Numbered from the stretch's first letter, positions 1 through 6,569 are shown. The stretch is DNA of 8,512 nucleotides from Desulfobulbaceae bacterium UBA5628 (GCA_002421565.1 DIKC01000002.1:1-8512); one strand, 5' to 3'. Program-made: numbers and translations. The notes: generated from the letters alone by a model not told the origin.

Positions 1-350
1 CCGGTCAGGGCGTCGAGGGCGCGGGCCGAAATGGCGCGGGTGGTGATCGGCTTGCGCTTGAGGGTCTTGCCGTCGGCGCTGACCTCGTCGGGAATCCGCA
101 CCACCAGATCGGAAACCACGCTGGTCTGGCAGGCCAGGCGCATCCCCTGCTCGTATTCCTCGTTTTTCAGCCGCCCCTTGAGCGCACGCGCTTCCCCGGA
201 TTCCAGCTTGACCTTGCACTTGCCGCAGACCCCGTCGCCGCCGCAATAGGCATGGATATAGACCCCGGCCTTGGCGGCCGCGGCCAGCAGGTTTTCCCCT
301 TCCTCCACCTCGGTGGTGACATTGTCCGGCAAAAAAGTAATGGTTTTCAT
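1..350 (-). CDS. 2Fe-2S ferredoxin domain of a RACo-like (ASKHA/DUF4445-type) protein, 5' part only
   Basis: The gene starts at the ATG whose complement lies at 348-350 and stays open to the left edge, so only about 116 N-terminal residues are visible. They form a plant-type 2Fe-2S ferredoxin domain with ligands Cys36, Cys42, Cys45 and Cys74 (spacing C-x5-C-x2-C-x28-C) in the context YCGGDGVCGKC and later LACQT. A basic stretch (TLKRKPITTR) then leads into what looks like a linker. Ferredoxin domains of this kind usually open long proteins with a C-terminal ASKHA ATPase fold, such as RACo, which reductively reactivates the cobalt of corrinoid proteins in anaerobes. That C-terminal domain is outside the window, so the RACo-like assignment is inference and a stand-alone ferredoxin or another ferredoxin-fused enzyme remains possible. 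The gene follows the DUF116 gene on the same strand after a 49-bp gap. A GGATC sequence just before the ATG is only a weak ribosome binding site. Confidence 0.75.
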   Translation of the reverse strand, partial: MKTITFLPDNVTTEVEEGENLLAAAAKAGVYIHAYCGGDGVCGKCKVKLESGEARALKGRLKNEEYEQGMRLACQTSVVSDLVVRIPDEVSADGKTLKRKPITTRAISARALDALT

Positions 351-358
351 GGTGATCC

Positions 359-383
359 AAAAATAGCAGGCCCGGCCCGCCTG
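359..383 (-). terminator. Possible weak intrinsic terminator or attenuator between the DUF116 and ferredoxin genes
   Basis: On the minus strand a CAGGC / GCCTG stem with a 7-nt G/C-rich loop (367-383) is followed by CTA and then five T residues (359-363). It lies after the DUF116 stop and before the ferredoxin start. A second small inverted repeat, CAAGC-AGT-GCTTG (385-397), lies between the DUF116 stop and this hairpin. The stem is only 5 bp, so it could be a partial terminator that lowers expression of the second gene, or chance in GC-rich DNA. Confidence 0.3.
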
Positions 384-399
384 TCAAGCACTGCTTGCT

Positions 400-999
400 T
401 CATGCGGCCCGGATCATGGTTTCCAGTTGTCGCCAGTCCACCTCGCTTTGCCGGCAGTTGCTGCCGTTCAGCAGGCAGACCTGGGGGATCACCTCCCGGC
501 CGTGACGGCCCAGGGAGCCGGAGGGGGAGATATTGTCGGAGCGGAGATATTTTTCCCGCAGGTCGCGGGGGCAGAGGCAGCCGATCACCGCCCGCGGCTG
601 ATGCCGACGGATCTGGCGGACCAGGAAGTCGCGGCTGCGCAAGACCCCCTCCTGCTGGTGAAGACGGCCGCTGACCACGATGAAGACTTCCTGGTAGCCA
701 AGATCAAGGGCCAGTTGGCGCATCTCCCGCAGGCGGCAGGGGAGGACACATTCCGCCGGGCATTTCAGGCCGTTTTCCGGGTCGATCAGGGTGGCGCATT
801 CCCTGGCCCGCAGGCAGTAGGGGAGAAAAAGCAGCCGCTGATTATAGGGTACCCGCCGGAAACGATGGTGAAAGAACTGGTTGCCGATCGCCACCACCCG
901 CCGGACATAGGCGTCCTTGTCCAAGCGCGGCCAGAACCGGATCAGCGGCCGGTAGAGAAAAACCAGCAGGGGCAGGGTAAACCAGGAAGAAAGGCGCAT
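400..999 (-). CDS. DUF116 family cysteine-rich membrane-anchored protein
   Basis: A 199-residue protein of the DUF116 family, which has no established biochemical function as far as I know. The N-terminus has a hydrophobic stretch (about residues 6-22) that could anchor it in the inner membrane. The body carries the family's cysteine pattern: LPYC at 62, then Cys68, Cys80, Cys84, Cys88, a CLC pair (141, 143) after the strand AVIG, and Cys175 and Cys182 near the end. Nine cysteines in an anaerobe-type protein suggest a metal or Fe-S site, but this is inference. The start at 999 is forced: an in-frame TGA lies four codons upstream (CTC TGA CTA CCC ATG). No good ribosome binding site is visible. 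A sigma70-type promoter lies upstream (1053-1081). The gene is followed by a 2Fe-2S/RACo-like gene on the same strand, which hints at a shared redox or corrinoid/C1 role. Confidence 0.8.
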   Translation of the reverse strand: MRLSSWFTLPLLVFLYRPLIRFWPRLDKDAYVRRVVAIGNQFFHHRFRRVPYNQRLLFLPYCLRARECATLIDPENGLKCPAECVLPCRLREMRQLALDLGYQEVFIVVSGRLHQQEGVLRSRDFLVRQIRRHQPRAVIGCLCPRDLREKYLRSDNISPSGSLGRHGREVIPQVCLLNGSNCRQSEVDWRQLETMIRAA

Positions 1000-1052
1000 G
1001 GGTAGTCAGAGAAAGGATTGCAGCCGCCGGGCCGGAACGGAAATTTTTGTTT

Positions 1053-1081
1053 ACTATAACGGTTTGGCGGCAGCAGGGCAA
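1053..1081 (-). promoter_or_regulatory. Sigma70-type promoter for the DUF116 gene
   Basis: On the minus strand, TTGCCC (1076-1081) is separated by exactly 17 bp from TATAGT (1053-1058). The -10 box matches the consensus at five of six bases and the -35 box at four of six. Transcription would start near 1046, giving a leader of roughly 47 nt before the DUF116 start at 999. It sits in the A/T-richer part of the 200-bp divergent intergenic region. Confidence 0.55.
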
Positions 1082-1138
1082 GCAAAGATGTTTTTTGGCT
1101 AGGCAGGGGCAAAAAATGTTTGGGCAAGGGGCCGGGGG

Positions 1139-1168
1139 TTGAGTAGTCTGTTGATATTGGCATGTTAT
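1139..1168 (+). promoter_or_regulatory. Weak candidate promoter for the nitrilase-HldE fusion gene
   Basis: On the plus strand TTGAGT (1139-1144) and TGTTAT (1163-1168) are 18 bp apart, each matching the sigma70 consensus at four of six bases. They lie 32-61 bp before the gene start at 1200, where a promoter is expected because the upstream neighbour is divergent. The match is modest. Confidence 0.3.
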
Positions 1169-1187
1169 CCGTAACTGTTTGGGGACT

Positions 1188-1192
1188 GGAGG
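1188..1192 (+). promoter_or_regulatory. Ribosome binding site fixing the fusion-gene start
   Basis: GGAGG lies 7 nt before the ATG at 1200. This favours 1200 over the in-frame TTG at 1179, which lies upstream of this site and would place it inside the coding region. Confidence 0.8.
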
Positions 1193-1199
1193 AAAAATA

Positions 1200-2483
1200 A
1201 TGGATCAGGAATTACGGCCGTCATGGCCGGAGCGTGCGATCTGCCTGCAATTCACGGTGCGACCGGGCGATCCCGAGGCCAACCTGGCCACGGTGCGCGC
1301 CCGTCTCGACCAAGCGGAGGTGAGCGGCCCGGCCCTGGTGCTGCTGCCGGAATTATGGGCCACCGGCTTTGCTTATCCCCAATTGCCGGAGCTGGCCGTT
1401 CGCACCCCGGAACTGCTGGCGTCCTTGGCCCAAGAGGCGGCGGCTCGCGGGATTTTTCTGGCCGGTAGTCTGCCGGAAGCGGTTTTCAGCGAGATCGACA
1501 CCGTCATTTACAACACCTTTTATCTGGTGGGGCCGGCCGGGGTGATCGGCCAATACCGCAAGCAGCAGCTTTTTGCTCCCTTGGGGGAGGCGGCCCATTT
1601 TGCGGCCGGCGATGATCCCCAGCCTCTGTCCGCGCCCTGGGGGCCGACCGCGGCCCTGGTCTGTTACGATCTGCGTTTTCCCGAGCTGGCCCGGGAGCAG
1701 GCCGGGCAAGGGGCGGATCTGCTCCTGGTGGCGGCCCAGTGGCCCCTGGCCCGGCGAGAGCAATGGCGCACCCTGTTGCGCGCCCGGGCCATCGAAAACC
1801 AGCTCTTCGTGGTAGCATGCAACAGTTGCGGCCGGGTCGGGGATAGCGATTTTGCCGGCGGTTCGGCGGTGATCGCCCCGGATGGCACGATCCTGGCCGA
1901 AGCCGGGCCAAATGAGGAAATCATTTCGGCCCCATTGGAGCCGTCCCGGCTGGCCGCGGCCCGTCGTCTTTTCCGGAGCGCCGGGTTGCGTCCCTATCGC
2001 CATCACGACCAGGATAAAATCGTGGAGCTGGCCGCCGTGCTCGATCTGGCCGCCGGCCACCGGGCCGCTGGCCGGCGGCTGGTCTTTACCAACGGCTGCT
2101 TCGATCTCCTCCATGCCGGGCACGTGAGTTATCTGGAGGCGGCCCGCAAGCTGGGGGACGTGTTGATCGTCGGCTTAAACAGCGATGCCTCGGTGCGCTC
2201 TCTGGGCAAAGGGGCCGATCGGCCGGTAAACAGCGAACAGGCCCGCGCCCGGGTTTTGGCCGGGCTGGGCTGCGTTGATTTGGTGGTGATTTTCAGCGAA
2301 TCGACCCCCCAGCGGTTGATCAGCGCCCTCTTGCCGGAGGTGCTGGTCAAGGGCGGCGACTGGCCGGTAACGGAAATCGTCGGCGGGGCCGAAGTGCTGG
2401 CCGCCGGCGGCCGCGTCCTTTCCCTCCCCTTGGTGGGCGACTGTTCTACTACCGCCACCCTCGCCCGGATCCGCAAGAGTTGA
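1200..2483 (+). CDS. Fusion: nitrilase-family amidohydrolase + HldE/RfaE domain-II adenylyltransferase
   Basis: A 427-residue protein made of two enzyme domains in one uninterrupted frame. Residues about 12-265 form a carbon-nitrogen hydrolase (nitrilase superfamily) with the expected Glu-Lys-Cys triad: Glu51 in [10 protein letters not shown], Lys121 in YRKQQLF and Cys155 in [11 protein letters not shown]. The last motif is typical of the omega-amidase/YafV-like branch, which hydrolyses small amides such as alpha-ketoglutaramate. Residues about 270-427 form a cytidylyltransferase-fold domain like HldE/RfaE domain II, which adenylylates D-glycero-beta-D-manno-heptose 1-phosphate to ADP-heptose for LPS core synthesis. 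Visible motifs are [14 protein letters not shown] (HxGH at 305-308), [15 protein letters not shown] and the terminal DCSTT (414-418). The HldE kinase domain I is absent. The start at 1200 is supported by GGAGG at 7-nt spacing. Fusing an amidase to this adenylyltransferase is unusual, and whether the two activities serve one pathway is unknown. The C-terminal domain could act on another sugar or polyol phosphate. Confidence 0.9.
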   Translation: MDQELRPSWPERAICLQFTVRPGDPEANLATVRARLDQAEVSGPALVLLPELWATGFAYPQLPELAVRTPELLASLAQEAAARGIFLAGSLPEAVFSEIDTVIYNTFYLVGPAGVIGQYRKQQLFAPLGEAAHFAAGDDPQPLSAPWGPTAALVCYDLRFPELAREQAGQGADLLLVAAQWPLARREQWRTLLRARAIENQLFVVACNSCGRVGDSDFAGGSAVIAPDGTILAEAGPNEEIISAPLEPSRLAAARRLFRSAGLRPYRHHDQDKIVELAAVLDLAAGHRAAGRRLVFTNGCFDLLHAGHVSYLEAARKLGDVLIVGLNSDASVRSLGKGADRPVNSEQARARVLAGLGCVDLVVIFSESTPQRLISALLPEVLVKGGDWPVTEIVGGAEVLAAGGRVLSLPLVGDCSTTATLARIRKS

Positions 2484-2500
2484 AATTTATACTTTTTGTT

Positions 2501-2527
2501 CAAGGAGTTTCCCTCATCGGCCGATGA
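2501..2527 (+). promoter_or_regulatory. Sigma28-like promoter element overlapping a 14-bp perfect palindrome
   Basis: GCCGATGA (2520-2527) matches the sigma28 (FliA) -10 consensus GCCGATAA at seven of eight bases. Eleven bases upstream, CAAGGAGT (2501-2508) matches the -35 consensus TAAAGTTT at only four of eight. The same -10 element forms the right half of the perfect palindrome TCATCGGCCGATGA (2514-2527), which could be an operator. The 101-bp gap between the fusion gene and the FlgO-type cluster is where a promoter for the cluster would lie. No T-run follows the palindrome, so it does not look like an intrinsic terminator. Confidence 0.35.
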
Positions 2528-2568
2528 ATGAAGACAGACCCGGCAAGTTATGGCGGGCATCAACGGTG

Positions 2569-2574
2569 AAGGAG
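2569..2574 (+). promoter_or_regulatory. Ribosome binding site of the first FlgO-family gene
   Basis: AAGGAG lies 10 nt before the ATG at 2585, with a second ATG at 2588. An in-frame TTG at 2576 is only 1 nt from this site and cannot be its start, so 2585 is chosen. Confidence 0.65.
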
Positions 2575-2584
2575 CTTGGCGAAC

Positions 2585-3292
2585 ATGATGAAACAAAAAC
2601 TTGGGCAACAAGTAAAATGGTTACCTCCCGGCAGTAAGAGCGTCGGGATAACTTTCTGTTTGGGCGTATTGTTGTTAATGGGCGGCCTGGGACCGGAGCA
2701 GGCGGCGGCTTCCTGGCTCTTTTCCGTAAAGCCGGAGCCAATTACGGAGCCGGAGCCAGTGATTGAAATCAACGAGACCGCCGATCTTCGCGAGGAAATG
2801 GGCCGGGTGGCCGATGAACTCTTTGCCAACCTGGCTGATCCTGATCCGGAAAACGGCGATCTGGTCGGCGGGGTGGTGGTGGTTTCCTTTGTCGATCAGA
2901 AAAATCTCCACCGCACTTCTTCTTTTGGCCGTTATCTGGCCGAACAATTAATGAACGAACTCCAGCAGCGGCAGGTGGCGGTGCTGGAACTGCGCAAGAG
3001 CAACAGCATCCTGATTCAGGAAAAGCGCGGCGAATACGGGCTTTCCCGCAACCATGCCGAGATCGGGGAAGCAGTGGCGGCCGCCGCCATGATGACCGGC
3101 ACCTATACCGTCACCCCCCGTCATATCGTGGTCAACGCCCGGATTATCGACAACCGGAGCGCCCGTCTGCTGACCAGCGCCACCGCCGTAATTCCGCGCA
3201 ACGAAGTGGCGAACGCCCTGCTGGCCGAGCGGGCCACCGCCTTTACCGGGCCGCCTCTTGAGCCGATGTACCTGAAGCGTTTGGAACTTTAG
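2585..3292 (+). CDS. FlgO-family secreted/outer-membrane protein
   Basis: A 235-residue exported protein. After a basic N-region, a hydrophobic core (about residues 19-36) ends in EQAAAS, a good signal peptidase I site near residue 42. Cys25 is inside the core without a lipobox, so lipidation there is unlikely. A short Pro/Glu-rich linker (PEPITEPEP) precedes a complete FlgO-type domain at about residues 66-205. Its parts are a helix (DLREEMGRVADELFANL), the strand VVVVSFVDQKNL, TSSFGRYLAEQLMNEL, VLELRKSNSI, the GEYGLSR motif (149-155), and GTYTVTPRHIVVNARIIDN followed by TAVIP. In Vibrio, FlgO is an outer-membrane protein needed for normal flagellar function and stability; family members elsewhere are not always flagellar. 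It is the first gene of a four-gene cluster; the next gene follows 63 bp later and is a second FlgO-like protein. Family membership is confident; the flagellar role here is inferred. Confidence 0.85.
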   Translation: MMKQKLGQQVKWLPPGSKSVGITFCLGVLLLMGGLGPEQAAASWLFSVKPEPITEPEPVIEINETADLREEMGRVADELFANLADPDPENGDLVGGVVVVSFVDQKNLHRTSSFGRYLAEQLMNELQQRQVAVLELRKSNSILIQEKRGEYGLSRNHAEIGEAVAAAAMMTGTYTVTPRHIVVNARIIDNRSARLLTSATAVIPRNEVANALLAERATAFTGPPLEPMYLKRLEL

Positions 3293-3355
3293 CCGGAGCA
3301 AGGCGTCCCGCGGCCGGTTCAGACCAGGAAGACAACAATAAACGAGGGATCAATT

Positions 3356-4129
3356 ATGGATATCTCCAGGGGAAAAAGAAAGAAAAAAGAGATTCGGCGC
3401 TGGTTGGTTGGAGGCTTGCTGCTGGCCGGGACGGTTTCCTGCGCCACCATCCCGCAAGAGCAGCGGTTTTCCGTTGAAATGATGGAAGACGGATCCTATT
3501 CCGTAAATCAGGGATCGGCCGTCGCATCCCCGACAGCGCCTTCAGCCTCATCGGCGATTCCCACCACACTGGCAACCGGCACCGGCTTCCAGGTTTATCA
3601 ATATATGCCGGACGCCTCCAAGTCCCTTGGTACCGAAACCCTGCTTTCGGAAATTTCCAAGGAAGTGGCGGGCAAGGTTTTTTATGAGCTGAAGGAAGAA
3701 GGCGAAAAGAATTTTACCGCCCGGGTGGCGGTGGTGGCGGCGGTACCCCTTTCCGATCTCAAACGGGAAACCGAGTTCGGCCGGGTAATGGGGGAATACC
3801 TGCTCACCGACCTGGCCGACCGGGGCCTGCGGGTGACCGAATTGCGGCTGGGCAAGGAGATCAACATCCTGCCCCAGACCGGCGAGTTTATTATGTCCCG
3901 CAATCTCGCGGAACTGGCCAATCATAGCCAGGAACTGGACTACGTGGTGGTGACCACCTATTCCAACACCCGCAAAACCCTGATCCTGCAAGGACGGCTG
4001 GTGGATTTAAAGGACGGGCTGGTCAAAACCAGTTGGCGCTACGGGCTGCCCCTCAACCGGGAGTTACTGGGGCTGTTCCAGGATGTGGAGCCTTCGTTCA
4101 AGATCGCCATTCGGGGCGGTCGTCAATAG
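3356..4129 (+). CDS. FlgO-like domain lipoprotein
   Basis: A 257-residue protein with a strongly basic N-terminus (RGKRKKKEIRR), a hydrophobic segment (about residues 17-28) and a probable lipobox ending at Cys29 (LLLAGTVSC), followed by Ala, so a lipoprotein sorted to the outer membrane is likely. Thr at the -3 position is not the commonest residue. A Ser/Ala/Thr/Pro-rich linker (about 52-77) leads to a FlgO-like domain at about residues 93-235: ETLLSEISKEVAGKVFYEL, the strand RVAVVAAVPLSDL, TEFGRVMGEYLLTDLADRGL, VTELRLGKEI, the GEFIMSRNLAEL motif (176-187), then DYVVVTTYSNT and LQGRLVDLKDG. This parallels the preceding gene segment by segment, so the two are diverged paralogs. The start at 3356 is supported by GAGGG at 3344-3348, 7 nt upstream. 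It probably acts at the periplasmic face of the outer membrane with its neighbour. Confidence 0.8.
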   Translation: MDISRGKRKKKEIRRWLVGGLLLAGTVSCATIPQEQRFSVEMMEDGSYSVNQGSAVASPTAPSASSAIPTTLATGTGFQVYQYMPDASKSLGTETLLSEISKEVAGKVFYELKEEGEKNFTARVAVVAAVPLSDLKRETEFGRVMGEYLLTDLADRGLRVTELRLGKEINILPQTGEFIMSRNLAELANHSQELDYVVVTTYSNTRKTLILQGRLVDLKDGLVKTSWRYGLPLNRELLGLFQDVEPSFKIAIRGGRQ

Positions 4130-4157
4130 TTAAAAAATACTCAAGGAAGAGATCGCC

Positions 4158-4697
4158 ATGAAGACGCTTAACTTCAAATCCGCTAAAACTCTGGCCCTGA
4201 AAGGGGCGGCCGTTATCCTGGTGCTGGTCGCGGCGGCCGGGGTCTCGGCCCAGTCCGAAAACGCGGCTTTCCGCAACGAGGGGGCGGCCGCTACGACCCG
4301 GAATTATGCCTCCCTCTCCAACATGGTGACCATGATCGGGGCTGACGCCATTGCCCAGTTTGCCGGCTTCTTCGACTCCCAGCCGGTGGTGGTTGAGCCA
4401 TTTCTGGTGCTGGGCGAATTTCCCTCCTCGCGGGTGACCATCCTGGGCGCCACCCTTGCCGATCAGATGGCGGCGATGGTCAACAATGAGGCATCCTCCC
4501 GGGCGGTGGCGGCTCTGGATCCGTCGAGCCAGCAGTTGCGGGGAGTACTCCAGGAGATCGACGGCCACCTGCGGGTGCACATGAGCGGCCGCAACAATCG
4601 GGGGGAATGGCGCTCCTACGTGGTCAACGTGGAGATGTCGGAGCCGGTTTACCGGGCTCTCCATACCTATGTGGCGGCTCGGGCGCCTCGTTTATAA
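4158..4697 (+). CDS. Secreted protein, probably a divergent FlgO/TolB-N-like domain
   Basis: A 179-residue exported protein that I do not recognise as a named family. A basic start and hydrophobic core (about residues 12-30) end in GVSAQ, giving a probable signal peptidase I site after Ala31. The mature part has a strand-loop-helix stretch at about 76-110 (VVVEPFLVLGEFPSS, then GATLADQMAAMVNN) that lines up in order and spacing with VVVVSFVDQKNL...GRYLAEQLMNEL of the first FlgO-family protein. A second stretch at about 128-163 (RGVLQEIDGHLRVHM...NVEMSEPV) resembles the paired strands GTYTVTPRHIVVNAR...TAVIP. The middle GEF/GEY-LSR motif is missing. I infer a reduced third paralog. It begins 28 bp after the lipoprotein gene, with AAGGA at 4143-4147 as ribosome binding site, and ends 27 bp before the large membrane-protein gene, which supports one transcript. 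Confidence 0.65.
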   Translation: MKTLNFKSAKTLALKGAAVILVLVAAAGVSAQSENAAFRNEGAAATTRNYASLSNMVTMIGADAIAQFAGFFDSQPVVVEPFLVLGEFPSSRVTILGATLADQMAAMVNNEASSRAVAALDPSSQQLRGVLQEIDGHLRVHMSGRNNRGEWRSYVVNVEMSEPVYRALHTYVAARAPRL

Positions 4698-4724
4698 CCA
4701 ACAATCAACAGTGGATGGTTGATC

Positions 4725-6569
4725 ATGGCTGACGATAAGACGAAAAGCGGCGCCGGCGATATTGACGACTGGTTGGCGGATCTGGAAGGCGACGATCTGC
4801 CGGCCGCCGGGGCGCAAGCCTCCGACAGCGGCGACGGAGAGTTGGAGCAGGCTGATATCGATGCCCTTCTCGGCGGAGATAGCGGGGCGGCGGCCGAGCC
4901 CCCCCCTTCTCCGGAGCTTGAAGCCTCCGGGGAGCTTGATCAATCCGATATCGATTCCCTGTTCAGCGAAGGAGCCCAAGCGGCGGAAGCAGCCCCGCCT
5001 GATCCGTCTGCTGTTCCCGCCGCCGCTCCTGAGGTAGCCCAGAAGGATGACGATTTTTCCGAACTGACTCAGTCCAGCCTGGACGATCTGTTCGGCGACA
5101 GCCAGGCCAAGAAAACGGAAGCGGCTGCCGCCCCGCCGGCTGCTCCCGTCGCTCCCGCGGCGGCAGCGGCCGAAGAGTCCTTTGGCTTTGGCGACGACGA
5201 TTTCGATGTCGATGCCTTTGAGTTTGACGACAGCATTCCAGACATCCCGGATGAGACCATGGTAAACGCCGACAAGAACAAAAAAGCCGAAAAAAGCGAG
5301 TCGCCGCCGGGAAATATCTTTGCCGATACGGAGGCCACCGAAGTTGCCGGGATCGGTAAGGATTCAGGCGGCGGGGATGAACCCAAGGCCCCCTTTGTGA
5401 TGCCGGCCGCGATCAATAAAAGTTCGCTGAGCGCCTTTCTGGTGGTAGTGCTGCTTTTGGGCGGCGCCGCCTATTATTTCCTCTGGCGGGAACCGGGTCA
5501 GGAACCGGCTATTCCACCCCAGGTGCGGGAGCAGATGGTGCAGGTTTCCCAGCCCGAACCGCCGGCCAACACTCCGCCGGTGGCGCGGGATGAGCAGCAC
5601 CGCCTGGATGAGCAGGCCGGGGTGGTTTCTTTGCTTCTCTCCGCTTTGGACGAAGAGGACGATCCTCTTACCTTTGAAATAGTGCGACCGCCGCAGCACG
5701 GTCGCCTGTCCGGGGATGCGCCCCAGCTTACCTATCTGCCGAACAAGGATTTTCCCGGCGAAGACAGCTTTGAATACCGGGCTTCCGACGGCCGGGATAA
5801 CAGCGGCACCGCGACGATCAAGATTGCCGGCCCCAACCTGCTGGCCAAGCAGGAGGAAGCGGCCGCCGCGGAGAAAGCGGCGGTGTTGAAACCGGCCCGT
5901 CCCCAGGCCCAGGCCCGCGACCTGAAGCTGCTCACCAAAAGCACCATTCCCCTGGTCATCGATTGGGCCGCGATCTGGCGGCAGGCCAACCCCGTCCCCT
6001 TCAGTTCCAAGGTGGCGGTGGAAATCGTGGAGCAACCGCGACAGGGTCGGCTGGTGGCGCTTAATCGCTCCTCCCATCGTTACGAGCCGGCCAAATACTT
6101 CCAGGGCGAGGAGATTATTAAATACCGCTTCCGTCATGCCGGGGTGAAATCCAAGCTGCGGCAGCTTACGGTGCGGGTGGAGCTTGGCGATCATCCGCCC
6201 AGAATTCACCTGCAACCGGTGGCCTCGCTCTATACGGTGGGGGATAGTGTGGTGCTGGATGCCCGCGCCACCAAGGACGACGAGCCGGAAAGCCTGGTTT
6301 TCACCTGGGAGCAGGTCAGCGGCACCCCGGTTTATCTGGAGCCGTTGCAGGATAACGGCGCCCTGGTCGCCTTTGTCGCCCCCTCTTCCTTCCAGAGCGA
6401 AGGCACCCCGACCATTACCATGCGGGTAACGGCCATTGATCCGGGCGGTCAGCAGGACAGCCGGGAAGTGACGGTAGCGGTCAAGTCCAAGCGGCAAAGC
6501 CCGCTGTGGCGGGGCACCGCCGCCGGCATCGCCCCGGAACCGGCCCCCTTACGCGGCGGTTTGCTGTAG
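4725..6569 (+). CDS. Single-pass membrane protein with FliM-like motif repeats and periplasmic cadherin/PKD-like domains
   Basis: A 614-residue protein with no signal peptide. Residues 1-232 are acidic, Ala/Pro-rich and probably disordered. They contain three copies of a FliM N-terminus-like motif: [15 protein letters not shown] (39-53), [11 protein letters not shown] (70-80) and [11 protein letters not shown] (113-123), plus a looser DIDDWL at 12-17. One transmembrane helix follows (about 235-254, [20 protein letters not shown]). The likely topology is N-in, C-out. Residues about 282-368 form a Big_9/cadherin-like domain (NTPPVARDE..., [40 protein letters not shown]). About 402-487 is a degenerate second copy ([27 protein letters not shown]), and about 491-587 is a PKD/REJ-like domain ([21 protein letters not shown]). 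The tail is short and Pro/Gly-rich. The start at 4725 is chosen because the alternative TTG at 4719 adds only two residues; the ribosome binding site is weak. I know no named family with this architecture. A role as a trans-membrane coupler is inference. Confidence 0.8.
   Translation: MADDKTKSGAGDIDDWLADLEGDDLPAAGAQASDSGDGELEQADIDALLGGDSGAAAEPPPSPELEASGELDQSDIDSLFSEGAQAAEAAPPDPSAVPAAAPEVAQKDDDFSELTQSSLDDLFGDSQAKKTEAAAAPPAAPVAPAAAAAEESFGFGDDDFDVDAFEFDDSIPDIPDETMVNADKNKKAEKSESPPGNIFADTEATEVAGIGKDSGGGDEPKAPFVMPAAINKSSLSAFLVVVLLLGGAAYYFLWREPGQEPAIPPQVREQMVQVSQPEPPANTPPVARDEQHRLDEQAGVVSLLLSALDEEDDPLTFEIVRPPQHGRLSGDAPQLTYLPNKDFPGEDSFEYRASDGRDNSGTATIKIAGPNLLAKQEEAAAAEKAAVLKPARPQAQARDLKLLTKSTIPLVIDWAAIWRQANPVPFSSKVAVEIVEQPRQGRLVALNRSSHRYEPAKYFQGEEIIKYRFRHAGVKSKLRQLTVRVELGDHPPRIHLQPVASLYTVGDSVVLDARATKDDEPESLVFTWEQVSGTPVYLEPLQDNGALVAFVAPSSFQSEGTPTITMRVTAIDPGGQQDSREVTVAVKSKRQSPLWRGTAAGIAPEPAPLRGGLL
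4839..5093 (+). repeat. Three FliM N-terminus-like (ELxQxDIDxLL) motifs in tandem
   Basis: Coding repeats at 4839-4883, 4932-4964 and 5061-5093 share the pattern E-L-x-Q-(A/S)-(D/S)-(I/L)-D-x-L-(L/F), separated by low-complexity Ala/Pro/Glu/Asp linkers. From memory, the E. coli FliM N-terminus (ILSQAEIDALLNGDS) binds phosphorylated CheY; the first copy here agrees with it at most positions, including the trailing GDS. The third copy is the most degenerate. The motif also occurs outside FliM, so the partner is not certain. Confidence 0.7.

Noticed and set aside
427..1005. A 192-codon plus-strand frame opposite the DUF116 gene
   Set aside because: The minus frame has the DUF116 cysteine pattern and a promoter; the plus frame has neither.
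1353..2123. A 256-codon minus-strand frame opposite the nitrilase domain
   Set aside because: The plus strand carries all nitrilase catalytic motifs and a good ribosome binding site; the minus frame has no recognisable domain.
2514..2527. The 14-bp palindrome as an intrinsic terminator for the fusion gene
   Set aside because: The stem has no loop spacer and no T-run follows on either strand, so an operator-type site fits better.
2524..2637. A 37-codon ATG frame overlapping the first FlgO-family gene start, as a possible leader peptide
   Set aside because: The nearest ribosome binding site (AAGGAG, 2502-2507) is 16 nt away, too far, and the peptide shows no regulatory run of codons or recognisable motif.
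2651..2665. Cys25 of the first FlgO-family protein as a lipoprotein cysteine
   Set aside because: The residues before it (ITF) do not form a lipobox, and a good signal peptidase I site (AAA|S) follows downstream.
5364..6497. A 377-codon minus-strand frame opposite the large membrane protein
   Set aside because: It has a composition typical of an antisense shadow in GC-rich DNA and no family motif, while the plus frame has clear domains and a transmembrane helix.
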